Below are positions 16,122-23,856 of a stretch of 64,000 nt of DNA, piece after piece (the stretch's first letter is position 1; the number at the start of each line of letters is the position of its first letter). The DNA is from Marinihelvus fidelis (GTDB lineage: Bacteria > Pseudomonadota > Gammaproteobacteria > Xanthomonadales > SZUA-36). Position numbers and translations under genes: made by a program. Under the pieces are notes generated by a model. The model was given only the letters and a program-made list of their open reading frames with translations. It ran no database searches and was not told where the DNA came from. The stretch is taken from assembly GCF_008725655.1 (NCBI RefSeq), contig NZ_VYXP01000003.1, forward strand, positions 124,001 through 188,000, given 5' to 3'.

Positions 16122-18526
16122 ACCGCCCGGCCACACTGCCGGCCGGCAGCCAGGTTGATGGCCTGGTCATCAACCGGCTGTTGCGCCAGACCGCGGAAAG
16201 CGCGGTTTACGAGGTCACCGACCCCGCCATCGATGCCCGCTTTGCGCTGAAGGAGTACCTGCCCGAAGGCCTGGCCCTGCGTGACGATGACGGCCATGTA
16301 AGTCCGCGGCCGGGCGACGAGGGTGCCTTCGAAGCCGGGCTGGCGCGCTTCCGGCGTGAAGCCCGGCTCGCCGCGGGCATCGAACACCCGGCCCTGGCGC
16401 GCGTCATCCGCCTGTTCGACGCCAACGGCACCAGCTGCCAGTTGATGCCGCTGTACGGCGGCGAACCCCTGCTCGAAGCCCTGGGTTCAGCACCGGCGGC
16501 GGGCCTGGCCCGGACCGTCACGCTGTCGCTGATGGATGCCGTGGCCGCCCTGCACGAACTGGACCTGGTACACCGCGACATCAAGCCGGGCAATGTCCTG
16601 GTCGATGACGACGGCCGGGTCACGCTGATGGACCATGGCGGCCTAGTCGAGACCGACGCCGACGCGCGCCGTGGCACGCCGGGCTACGCGGCGCCGGAGC
16701 AGTATGACGCGGCGCGCAGCGTCGGGGCGCAGGCCGATATCTACGGCCTGGCCGCGGCCCTTTATCACGCCCTGACCGGCGAGCCGCCTGTGCCCGCCGA
16801 CGTCCGCCAGGCAGCCAAAGATGCGGGCCAGGCGGATCCGCTGCTACCCGCGCGTGAGCGCCTGCCGGCCAGCCGCTACGGCGGTCTGGGCGACGCCATC
16901 GACCATGGCCTGCGCCTGGACCCGGCCAATCGACCCGAATCAGTCGCACAGTGGCGCCGGGCCTACGAGAGCCTGGACTGGCGCCTGGACGCCGGCCGCG
17001 CCGAAACCGCCGAAGACACCACGGAGAAGCGCGAGTGGCTGTCCACCGCCCTGTTCGCGACGCTGGGCCTGGTGCTGGTAGCCATCGCCGTGTTCCTGCT
17101 TGGCGGCGACCCGGAACGCCTGCCCGAGCCCTCGGTCGATAGCGGCCGCCAGGCACCGGAAGCGGGCCCCACGGGCAGCGGCAACGAACGCGCGGCGAGC
17201 CCGGAGGAACGCGCCCAGTGGCAGGCCGCGCTGGATGCCGACACGCTGCTGGGCTACCGGCGCTTCCTGGAAGCCTGGCCGGACTCCATCTTCCGGGAGC
17301 AGGCGCGGCTGCAGATCAACGTGCTCGACGAGCGGGCCTGGCAGGAACTGTCTGAAGAAAATACCCGCGGCGCCTATTCGCGCTACCTGGAGCAGTTTCC
17401 CGGTGGCCTGCACGAGGCCGACGCGCTACGCGCCATCGAGCGCATCGACGAGGCCGAGGCCCGCGCCGAACGCGAACGCCTGGCCCGCCAGGCAGCCGAC
17501 CAGGCCGCCTGGGACCAGGCCAGGACCGCCGGCACCGTGGCGGCAATGGACGAGTACATCCGCACCTGGCCGGCCGGTGACCAGGTTGAGACCGCGCGCG
17601 CGCTGCGCCGGCAACTGCTCGACCAGGCCAACGAGTCCACGGCCTGGGACGCCGCCCTGAAACTGGACACGACCGAGTCCTACCAGGCCTATATCGACGC
17701 CTTCCCCGACGGCGAACACGTGGCCGATGCGTTGGCCGCCATCGACGGCTTCGACCTGCGCCCGGGGCGCTCCTTCCGCGACTGCGACACCTGCCCGGAA
17801 ATGATCGTGATCCCGGCCGGCGCGTTCCAGCAGGGCAGCGATGCCGCCGACGCGCCGACCCGCGAGCAGCCAGCCCATGCCGTGCGCATCGCGCGCGACT
17901 TCGCGGCCGGCATGTACGAGGTGACGATGGCGCAATGGGACGCCTGCGTTGACGCCGGCGGCTGCGAAGCGGCTCCATCCGATAACGGCTGGGGTCGCGA
18001 AGAGCGACCCGTGATCATGGTGTCATGGAACGATGCCCAGCAATACGCGCACTGGCTCAGCCAGCTTACCGGCGAGACCTATCGCCTGCCCACGGAAAGC
18101 GAGTGGGAATACATGGCCCGCGCCCGCGAGAGCGGCGATTTCCCCTTCGGCGACCCGGCCCAGGTCTGTTCGTTCGGCAACATCGCCGGCATGGAAACCG
18201 AGTTCCGCTGGCGCCACCAGGCCTGTGCCGACAGCACCGCGCTGGGCACCCTGCCCGTCGGCCAGCTCAGGCCGAACGATTACGGCCTCTTCGATGTCAT
18301 AGGTAACGTGGCTGAATGGACCGCTGACTGCATGAACCTGTCCTACATCGACGCCCCGGCCGATGGCCGTGCCTGGACCCGGGGGATCTGCTCATCGCGC
18401 ATGGCGCGCGGCGGCTCGTGGGTCACCGGTACGCGCGACATCCGCTACTCGGCCCGTTTTGACCTGAAGGCCGGCGACCGCAACGACTTCACCGGTTTCC
18501 GCGTCGTTCGCGAGTTGAGGGACTGA
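16118..18526 (+). CDS. Transmembrane Ser/Thr protein kinase with periplasmic repeats and FGE/SUMF1-like domain
   Basis: An 802-residue protein. Residues 10-285 are a Hanks-type kinase: Lys45 in ALKEYLPE, HRDIKPGN (D154) and Asp172; the DFG motif reads DHG, while GTPGYAAPE is intact. A transmembrane helix follows (about 308-329), then four repeats of about 45 residues (365-545, pattern W-x-x-A-x-x-x-D-T ... Y-x-x-F/Y-x-x-x-x-P) and a formylglycine-generating-enzyme-like domain (about 557-800). The FGE part has RLPTESEWEY, GNVAEWTAD and ARGGSW, but the two cysteines that normally follow GGS-W/Y are absent, so it is likely a binding rather than an oxidising domain. Eight other Cys in this part suggest periplasmic disulfides. 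ATGA overlap with the FHA-protease-like gene. Confidence 0.87.
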   Translation: MNRPATLPAGSQVDGLVINRLLRQTAESAVYEVTDPAIDARFALKEYLPEGLALRDDDGHVSPRPGDEGAFEAGLARFRREARLAAGIEHPALARVIRLFDANGTSCQLMPLYGGEPLLEALGSAPAAGLARTVTLSLMDAVAALHELDLVHRDIKPGNVLVDDDGRVTLMDHGGLVETDADARRGTPGYAAPEQYDAARSVGAQADIYGLAAALYHALTGEPPVPADVRQAAKDAGQADPLLPARERLPASRYGGLGDAIDHGLRLDPANRPESVAQWRRAYESLDWRLDAGRAETAEDTTEKREWLSTALFATLGLVLVAIAVFLLGGDPERLPEPSVDSGRQAPEAGPTGSGNERAASPEERAQWQAALDADTLLGYRRFLEAWPDSIFREQARLQINVLDERAWQELSEENTRGAYSRYLEQFPGGLHEADALRAIERIDEAEARAERERLARQAADQAAWDQARTAGTVAAMDEYIRTWPAGDQVETARALRRQLLDQANESTAWDAALKLDTTESYQAYIDAFPDGEHVADALAAIDGFDLRPGRSFRDCDTCPEMIVIPAGAFQQGSDAADAPTREQPAHAVRIARDFAAGMYEVTMAQWDACVDAGGCEAAPSDNGWGREERPVIMVSWNDAQQYAHWLSQLTGETYRLPTESEWEYMARARESGDFPFGDPAQVCSFGNIAGMETEFRWRHQACADSTALGTLPVGQLRPNDYGLFDVIGNVAEWTADCMNLSYIDAPADGRAWTRGICSSRMARGGSWVTGTRDIRYSARFDLKAGDRNDFTGFRVVRELRD

Positions 18527-18527
18527 C

Positions 18528-19511
18528 ATGGCGACTGACTCCAGGCCCCTCACCCTGCTCGCGCTGGGCGGGATTCTGTTCGCGCTCACGCTGCCGTTGC
18601 ATGCCGGCGCCCAGGACGAAGACGAGCCCGATGCCTTGGTGGAGAGCGAAGAGGTGGACGTGAACGAGGACACCTACCGCGCCTTCATGGAACTGGACGA
18701 CCGTGACATCCAGCGCGCCCGCTTTTCGACCCAACCGGCGCCGATGAACACGCCGCGAAGCCTGACCGGTCTGCCGGAAGCCTCGCAACGCCACCTGCGC
18801 GAACAGCTGCGCGACATCATCGTCGGCCGCGGGCCGTGGACCCCGGCCGAGGCCGACGCCGATTATCCCTACGTCCCCAGTGCCGCGGCCGCCGGTGACC
18901 CGGCGCTGCGCCAGCGTGAAGCCAAGGCCTGGAACGAACTGGTCGGTGAATACCACCAGCGCGAGGCCGCCCTGTACGCCGACGCCCAGGGTGGTGGCCA
19001 GGGCGGCGGCCAGGATGCCGCGGCATCACAGGGTGACGCTGCCGCGGCGTCCGCGCAGGCCGCGGGCAGCACATCGGCTTCCAGTGACGGCTCATCCTCC
19101 GGGCAGGACGGCGCACAGGGCCAGGACGGGCAGTCCGGTGAGTCTGGTGAATCCGGCGAGTCCGGTGAGTCTGGCCAGAACAGCGACAGCGCCGAGCGCA
19201 GCACCAGCGAGCGCGACTCGCAGGCCAGCCAGTCCGAGCAACAGCGTCAGCAGCAGCAAAGCCCGGTGCGCAGCAGTCGCCCGCCCACCGAGGGCGTGTC
19301 GCAGAGCGCGCTGGAATACCTGACCGGCCAACCGGCGGAACAGCCGGCACAGCCGTCCCTCAGCCGCCCACAGGCACCCAACGACCTTCAGGGCAGCGGC
19401 GACCAGGGGCTGTTGACGCTGGAAGAACTGGAGCGGGCCCGTGGCCTGCAGCGATTGCCTGTTCCTCCCCCGGCCGAGCCCGAGGAAGACGAACCACCGC
19501 AATCGCCCTAG
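18528..19511 (+). CDS. Secreted low-complexity protein, last gene of the VWA-channel-kinase operon
   Basis: A 327-residue protein of unknown function, starting 1 nt after the kinase stop. It has a signal peptide (about 1-28, cleavage near HAGAQ), an acidic stretch, a conserved-looking segment around PRSLTGLPEASQRHLREQL (60-150), then a Gly/Ser/Gln/Glu-rich region that includes a run of four S-G-E triplets encoded by a 9-bp tandem repeat, and a Pro/Gln-rich C-terminus. Likely periplasmic and flexible, perhaps a tether or substrate of the complex. The TAG stop shares the palindrome CTAG with the stop of the convergent gene. No family recognised. Confidence 0.72.
   Translation: MATDSRPLTLLALGGILFALTLPLHAGAQDEDEPDALVESEEVDVNEDTYRAFMELDDRDIQRARFSTQPAPMNTPRSLTGLPEASQRHLREQLRDIIVGRGPWTPAEADADYPYVPSAAAAGDPALRQREAKAWNELVGEYHQREAALYADAQGGGQGGGQDAAASQGDAAAASAQAAGSTSASSDGSSSGQDGAQGQDGQSGESGESGESGESGQNSDSAERSTSERDSQASQSEQQRQQQQSPVRSSRPPTEGVSQSALEYLTGQPAEQPAQPSLSRPQAPNDLQGSGDQGLLTLEELERARGLQRLPVPPPAEPEEDEPPQSP
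19134..19178 (+). repeat. 9-bp tandem repeat encoding (Ser-Gly-Glu)4 Ser-Gly-Gln
   Basis: Five 9-bp units of the form TCYGGYGAR, the last ending in CAG, lie in frame inside the secreted low-complexity protein gene. Units differ only at third positions except the last, which gives Gln. The in-frame unit could expand or contract without frameshift. Confidence 0.75.
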
Positions 19512-20338
19512 GGCACCGGGTTGGTATCGAGCAGGATCACGTCCTCGGCAATCTCGTTGAGCAGTTTCTCCGCGCGGTCCGCGTCCGTCGGCTCGCGCGT
19601 GTAGAACGATTCCGCGGCGCGGATGTGCTGGTCGAAGCTGTCGGTCTGGGTCTCATCATCAAACATGCGCTGCCAGGCGTCGGTGCGGCCGCCGACGGCG
19701 TCGATGGCGGCGTCGGTCAGGCGCCCCAGTTCCGCGTCGAAATCGCCGAATTCCAGTTCATTGCGCAGGTACAGGGTCCGCCCGCGGTAGGTATCCAGTG
19801 ACGGCTCGAGTTCGGCGGGCAGCACATCGGCCAGCGCCTCGGCAATCGCCGTGCGCACCAGGATGGCGTCCTCGCTGATGGCATCGCGGTTGACCAGCTC
19901 GATCAGCACCGGGTGAGCCGCCGACAGCGCGTCCATCTGTGCGGCCAGGGCAGCATCATGTTGCGCCGTCATCTCGAACAGCGAAGCCGCGCCCAGGCGC
20001 ATCTGGGCCTGGCCGACGATGCGCGCCAGCGGCGTTGTGTAGTCATCCGGATCGAACTCAGCCTGTGCCGGCGCCTGCGCGGCCCGCTCCGCCTGCATGG
20101 CCCGAACGGCGTCCAGCAAGGCCGGGGCGACGCCCTGCCCCGCCAGTCGCATCAGGCCCAGGCGGCGGTACTGCTCACCCGGCGTCAACGCGGCCAAGGC
20201 GGCGAAGTCCGGGCCGGCATCGACCGTCGCGCCGTCACTGGCCATGACCACGCTGCCACCCGCCAGCGCCAGCGCCGTCGCCAGGGCCAGCAGCGACCAG
20301 CGGCCCGCACCCGGGTACTTTCGGGGCCAAGGCCTCAC
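19508..20338 (-). CDS. Exported alpha-helical protein of unknown function
   Basis: A 276-residue protein with a signal peptide (ALATALALAGGSVVMA) and an otherwise helical, Ala/Asp/Glu-rich sequence without a recognised domain. The start is GTG 20338, which overlaps the TGA of the upstream MORN-like lipoprotein (GTGA), so translation is probably coupled to it. Its TAG stop shares the CTAG at 19508-19511 with the stop of the convergent low-complexity protein gene. Its tail-to-tail position with the kinase operon hints at a link but does not prove one. Confidence 0.7.
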   Translation of the reverse strand: MRPWPRKYPGAGRWSLLALATALALAGGSVVMASDGATVDAGPDFAALAALTPGEQYRRLGLMRLAGQGVAPALLDAVRAMQAERAAQAPAQAEFDPDDYTTPLARIVGQAQMRLGAASLFEMTAQHDAALAAQMDALSAAHPVLIELVNRDAISEDAILVRTAIAEALADVLPAELEPSLDTYRGRTLYLRNELEFGDFDAELGRLTDAAIDAVGGRTDAWQRMFDDETQTDSFDQHIRAAESFYTREPTDADRAEKLLNEIAEDVILLDTNPVP

Positions 20339-22323
20339 TGGGCGGCTCCCGACGGCGCCGCCGCCTGGGTGTAACTGAAACCGACCCGTTCGTTTGGCTC
20401 GGCACGGCCAGTGTCGACGCCATCGCGGTAGTGGCGCAGGCGTGGCGCCTCACCCGCGCTCTCGACCCAGACGACGCCGTCAAGGCGGCCGCCGCTGAAC
20501 TCGCCTTCGTAGTACACCGGCGTGGCGCCCGCGCGACGACTGACCATCGCGCCGGTGCCCTGCGGCCGCCCGTCGCGGGCCTCGCCCAGGTATTCGACAC
20601 TGCGCTCGCCCGACATCGCGACGCCAAAGCCACGACCGCTGGCGCGGCCATCGACGCAGGCACCCCACCAGGCACCGGGGGCGTCAAGGCCGGGCGCGCT
20701 GAACTGGCAGCGATCGTCGACGCTGACCGCCATCGAGCGTACGCGCGACTGGTACAGCGACAGCGTCTTGTTACGGAACTCGCCGAAACCGCGGGCGGTA
20801 ATGACCTCGCGCGATTCCAGCCATTCCATCTGCACCGACATCTGGCGCTCGAACGTGGGCGCCATGCGGGCGATGAACTTCTCGCTCACCTCGGCCGATT
20901 CCGAGCGTGTGTCGAGTGACTTGTTCATGGCCCAGACCGAGCCAACCAGTGAGACGCCGGACAACGACGCGACCATCGCGGCACTGGCCGTGGTGGAGAC
21001 GGTCGCGCCGTACACCGAGCCGGCCAGCGCCAGTGCGGCCACCGCGGTGGTCATGTTCTGGCGCCGCGCCAGGCGCCGCCGTTCCTCCAGCATGCGGTAC
21101 TCGGCGGCGATGATCTTGCGCATGCGCACGCCGAAGTCGCCGCTGTAGGTACCGCCGTAGATACTCTCGGACTGGGCCGCCAGGAACTCCCGCTCTGCAC
21201 CCACCAGGGCCTCCGCCAGTTGCAGGCGGGCGCGCACGCTTTCGTCCTCCGAGCGCGTGTACCAGACCCGCGCCAGGCCGGGATCGAAGCGCGCCAGCGC
21301 GGCCTGGCGCTGGAAAAAGGTCGCACGGTCGATATCAATCGTGCGCAGCAGGCTGATCACACGCGCGGCGAAGCCGCTGGAGAAAGTCACCGCGAACGGG
21401 TCATACTCACCGGGCTCATCCAACCGGTCCATGCGCTCGGCCGGAATCTGCAGTTTCTCCAGCGGATAGCCCTCCAGGGTCATCCGCTCACCACCGGAGC
21501 CCGGTGCGCTCAGCGGCAGGCTCATGGACGGCGCGTCACGCTCGGCGAGAAAGGCGATGAAGTCCAGCGATGCCGGCTGCGGCACCGACGCCTCACCCGC
21601 GCGCGCGGCGATGTCCCGCATGGCCTGGGCTTCCGAGGCCCGCCACGACGCGGCCGCCAGGTCGTCACTGGCCAGGATCAGGCCGTTCAGCGCCGGCCGC
21701 GCCCAGCGCCCGGCACGAACCACCGCCAGCGGCGTGAACAGGTCCCCGAAGGTCACCGGCGGCGAATCCATCATCTCGTTGACGTCGGGATAGGTATAGG
21801 TGCCGAAGTCGATGGTCAGCGCCGCCGGCACCTGTTCGGACGCCAGGATCGGGCGGCTGTAAAGGCCTTCGTGCTCATCCCACAGCACCAGGTGCGGCGA
21901 CAGCAATACGGTGTGCTCGGGCAGCCGGTCGCGCAGTTCCCGGTACAGCGACATGGCGAAATACCCGGACTTGGCGATGACGGTCTGCGCGATGCGCTCG
22001 GTCTGTGCCTTGCCGTACACGGTGTACGGCACTTCGCCGCCGATGGCGTTGACGGCGAAGGAACTCACGTAAATCGACTCCGCGTCGGCGTGAATCATCG
22101 CCGGGTAACGGATCACCACCAGCGCCGCGGCATCTGGCGCCTGCAGCGGCGCCGGCGCCTGTGCGGCGCTCACCGCCTGAGGCCGCGCCTCGTAGACCGA
22201 GCCCTGTTTGCCGCGCGCCGTTCCGGCGCAGCCGGACAGCACCACGGCGCCAAGGGCCAGGAGGACGACAGCCAGTCGAACCGGCAGGCTGGATGCCAGG
22301 GAGTCAGTGGATCTGGATTTCAC
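20335..22323 (-). CDS. Large lipoprotein with C-terminal MORN-like repeats
   Basis: Predicted 662-residue lipoprotein: signal peptide ending in LSGC at about residue 31, a long middle region without a recognised family, a hydrophobic Ala/Val/Ser-rich stretch (about 430-475) and a C-terminal part with Y-x-G-E/G-x-x-x-G-x-x-x-G patterns (GRGFGVAMSGE, YLGEARDGRPQGTG, YYEGEFSGGRLDG) like MORN repeats. The start is the GTG at 22323, the only start between the upstream gene and the signal peptide that gives a normal lipoprotein leader, although no clear ribosome site is seen; TTG 22353 is an alternative. It precedes the exported helical protein with a 4-nt overlap. Function unknown. Confidence 0.7.
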   Translation of the reverse strand: MKSRSTDSLASSLPVRLAVVLLALGAVVLSGCAGTARGKQGSVYEARPQAVSAAQAPAPLQAPDAAALVVIRYPAMIHADAESIYVSSFAVNAIGGEVPYTVYGKAQTERIAQTVIAKSGYFAMSLYRELRDRLPEHTVLLSPHLVLWDEHEGLYSRPILASEQVPAALTIDFGTYTYPDVNEMMDSPPVTFGDLFTPLAVVRAGRWARPALNGLILASDDLAAASWRASEAQAMRDIAARAGEASVPQPASLDFIAFLAERDAPSMSLPLSAPGSGGERMTLEGYPLEKLQIPAERMDRLDEPGEYDPFAVTFSSGFAARVISLLRTIDIDRATFFQRQAALARFDPGLARVWYTRSEDESVRARLQLAEALVGAEREFLAAQSESIYGGTYSGDFGVRMRKIIAAEYRMLEERRRLARRQNMTTAVAALALAGSVYGATVSTTASAAMVASLSGVSLVGSVWAMNKSLDTRSESAEVSEKFIARMAPTFERQMSVQMEWLESREVITARGFGEFRNKTLSLYQSRVRSMAVSVDDRCQFSAPGLDAPGAWWGACVDGRASGRGFGVAMSGERSVEYLGEARDGRPQGTGAMVSRRAGATPVYYEGEFSGGRLDGVVWVESAGEAPRLRHYRDGVDTGRAEPNERVGFSYTQAAAPSGAAQ

Positions 22324-22394
22324 AATACGGGTATCAACCGGGTGGAACTGCAATGGACTGCGCCACGTGGAAAAAGTGCCATGGTAATCGTCGA

Positions 22395-22889
22395 TCAATC
22401 GCTCCCGGGAATACGGGTCGCCTGCCAGGCCACGACCTGCCACTGGCCGTCCCGCTGCACGAAGGTGCCGGTATTAAAGTAGGCCAGCTCACGCGCCGGC
22501 GCATCACCGCGTGCCGCGACATTTGCCACCAGGCGGAAGGCTACCGTGGCGGTGTTCCCGTACTCGCGTATGCGAATGTCGCGTCCGGAGTAGGTGACTT
22601 CCGGGCCGGGCTCATCCGCGGCCGGTTCGTCGAAGCCGGCCATGATCTCGGCCTTGCCGCGTCGCGTGCCATCGGACGAGGTGTAGACCAGGTCCTCGGC
22701 CCAGAAGCGGTCATGCGTGGCGGCTTCATCGACGTTGGCGAGAAAGTCCTCGAGCAGGTCGACGATGGCTTCGGCAGACGGCGTAGCGGGAACGTCGTTG
22801 GGCACGTCGTCGGCCACGGCGGGGGCCAGCCAGGCCAGCGTGGTGGCCAGCACGATGGCGGGCATGATGGCGGGCATGCGACAGTTCAC
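22395..22889 (-). CDS. Exported SnoaL/NTF2-like protein (DUF4440 type)
   Basis: A 164-residue protein with a signal peptide (about 5-27, ending in APAVADD) and a single NTF2-like fold. Features of the family are the EAIVDLLEDFLANVDEAA helix, the FWAEDLVYTSSDGT strand, FDEP and the final GQWQVVAWQATRI strand. These cone-shaped domains bind small ligands or act as steroid-isomerase-like enzymes; no specific role can be given. GTG 22889 is chosen because GGAGG (minus strand, 22895-22899) lies 5 nt before it; the ATG four codons on has poor spacing. Divergent from the MOSC gene. Confidence 0.72.
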   Translation of the reverse strand: MNCRMPAIMPAIVLATTLAWLAPAVADDVPNDVPATPSAEAIVDLLEDFLANVDEAATHDRFWAEDLVYTSSDGTRRGKAEIMAGFDEPAADEPGPEVTYSGRDIRIREYGNTATVAFRLVANVAARGDAPARELAYFNTGTFVQRDGQWQVVAWQATRIPGSD

Positions 22890-22927
22890 GATATCCTCCG
22901 GACGCCAGCGAATACTGGACACAGTTC

Positions 22928-23779
22928 ATGATGAAGATCGAAGTCTCGGCCCTGCATGTCTATCCGGTCAAGTCACTGCCCGGAATTTCACTGCAATCGG
23001 CGCGCCTGGAGCCCACCGGGCTGGCGGGAGACCGGCAGTGGATGGTGGTGGACGACAACGGCCGCTTCGTCAGCCAGAGAAACACGCCCGCCATGGCGCT
23101 GATGGGTTGCGAACTGGGTGACAACCAACTGGTCCTGCATGCACCGGATCATCCGCCCCTGGCCCTGCCTCTTGAGCCATCAACCGGGCAGCACGCGGCG
23201 ATCAGCGTTTGGCGCGATAAGTGGCAGGCGCTCGACGCCGGCGACGACGCCGCGCGCTGGATCAGCGGGGCCATCGGCCAGGGTCGCGCCCTGCGCCTGG
23301 TGCGGGCCGATGCGGCCCGTCCACGGACGCAGTCCCAGCCCGACCGGTACGGGCCGCACACCACGACCCATTTTGCCGACGGCGCGCCGTACCTGGTCGC
23401 CGGTGCGGACTCGCTCGACAGGCTGAACGACAGCCTGTCGGGACAGGCCGGCGGCGCGGTCGACATGCGGCGGTTCCGGCCAAACATCGTGGTCACCGGG
23501 CTGCCGGCGTTCGAAGAGCATGCCACCGGTCGCCTGCAGGGCCCAGGCTACGACCTGGAACTGCGCTACCCCTGCCAGCGCTGCGTCATCACCACCATCG
23601 ACCCCGATACCGCCATCGCCGACCCCGCCCGGGAGCCGTTCCGGACACTGGCGACGCTGAATCCCATGCCCGGCAACCCCAGGGCGCCGGCCTTCGGCGA
23701 GAATGCCATCCTGGTCTCCGGTGCGGGCGCCACCATTCGCGTGGGAGACATGCTGACCGCCCTGCCCCGCAAAACCTGA
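22928..23779 (+). CDS. MOSC domain protein (YcbX/mARC-like) without ferredoxin domain
   Basis: A 283-residue protein with the MOSC N-terminal beta-barrel (VYPVKSLPGISLQSARL, GLAGDRQWMVVD) and a C-terminal MOSC domain. The conserved molybdenum-cofactor cysteine is in YPCQRCVITTIDPDT (about residues 215-229). Proteins of this type bind Moco and reduce N-hydroxylated bases. E. coli YcbX is about 369 residues because of a C-terminal 2Fe-2S ferredoxin domain; that domain is missing here, so a separate electron donor is expected. Two successive ATG codons (22928, 22931) could serve as start. Confidence 0.83.
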   Translation: MMKIEVSALHVYPVKSLPGISLQSARLEPTGLAGDRQWMVVDDNGRFVSQRNTPAMALMGCELGDNQLVLHAPDHPPLALPLEPSTGQHAAISVWRDKWQALDAGDDAARWISGAIGQGRALRLVRADAARPRTQSQPDRYGPHTTTHFADGAPYLVAGADSLDRLNDSLSGQAGGAVDMRRFRPNIVVTGLPAFEEHATGRLQGPGYDLELRYPCQRCVITTIDPDTAIADPAREPFRTLATLNPMPGNPRAPAFGENAILVSGAGATIRVGDMLTALPRKT

Positions 23780-23788
23780 GTCACCCGG

Positions 23789-23826
23789 GCCGCCGATTGT
23801 CATCATGCTGCCATGATTGCGGCGGC
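23789..23826 (+). terminator. Imperfect hairpin downstream of the MOSC gene
   Basis: GCCGCC (23789-23794) pairs with GGCGGC (23821-23826), and inside it ATCATG (23802-23807) pairs with CATGAT (23812-23817). It lies between the MOSC stop and the glycosyltransferase start. There is no T-run, so it may only slow transcription or be an RNA structure. Confidence 0.3.
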
Positions 23827-23856
23827 ATAGTTGGCGCCACCCGGCCGGAGTAACCC

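Noticed and set aside
13454-18526. Type VI secretion threonine-phosphorylation module (PpkA-PppA-Fha)
   Set aside because: Kinase and FHA proteins are present, but there is no PP2C phosphatase and no sheath, baseplate, TssM or ClpV gene in the window; the Hcp-like gene is 40 kb away and has a Sec signal.
21220-22482. 420-codon plus-strand open frame opposite the MORN-like lipoprotein gene
   Set aside because: No domain and an Arg/Gln/His-rich composition; the opposite strand has a lipobox and coupled downstream gene.
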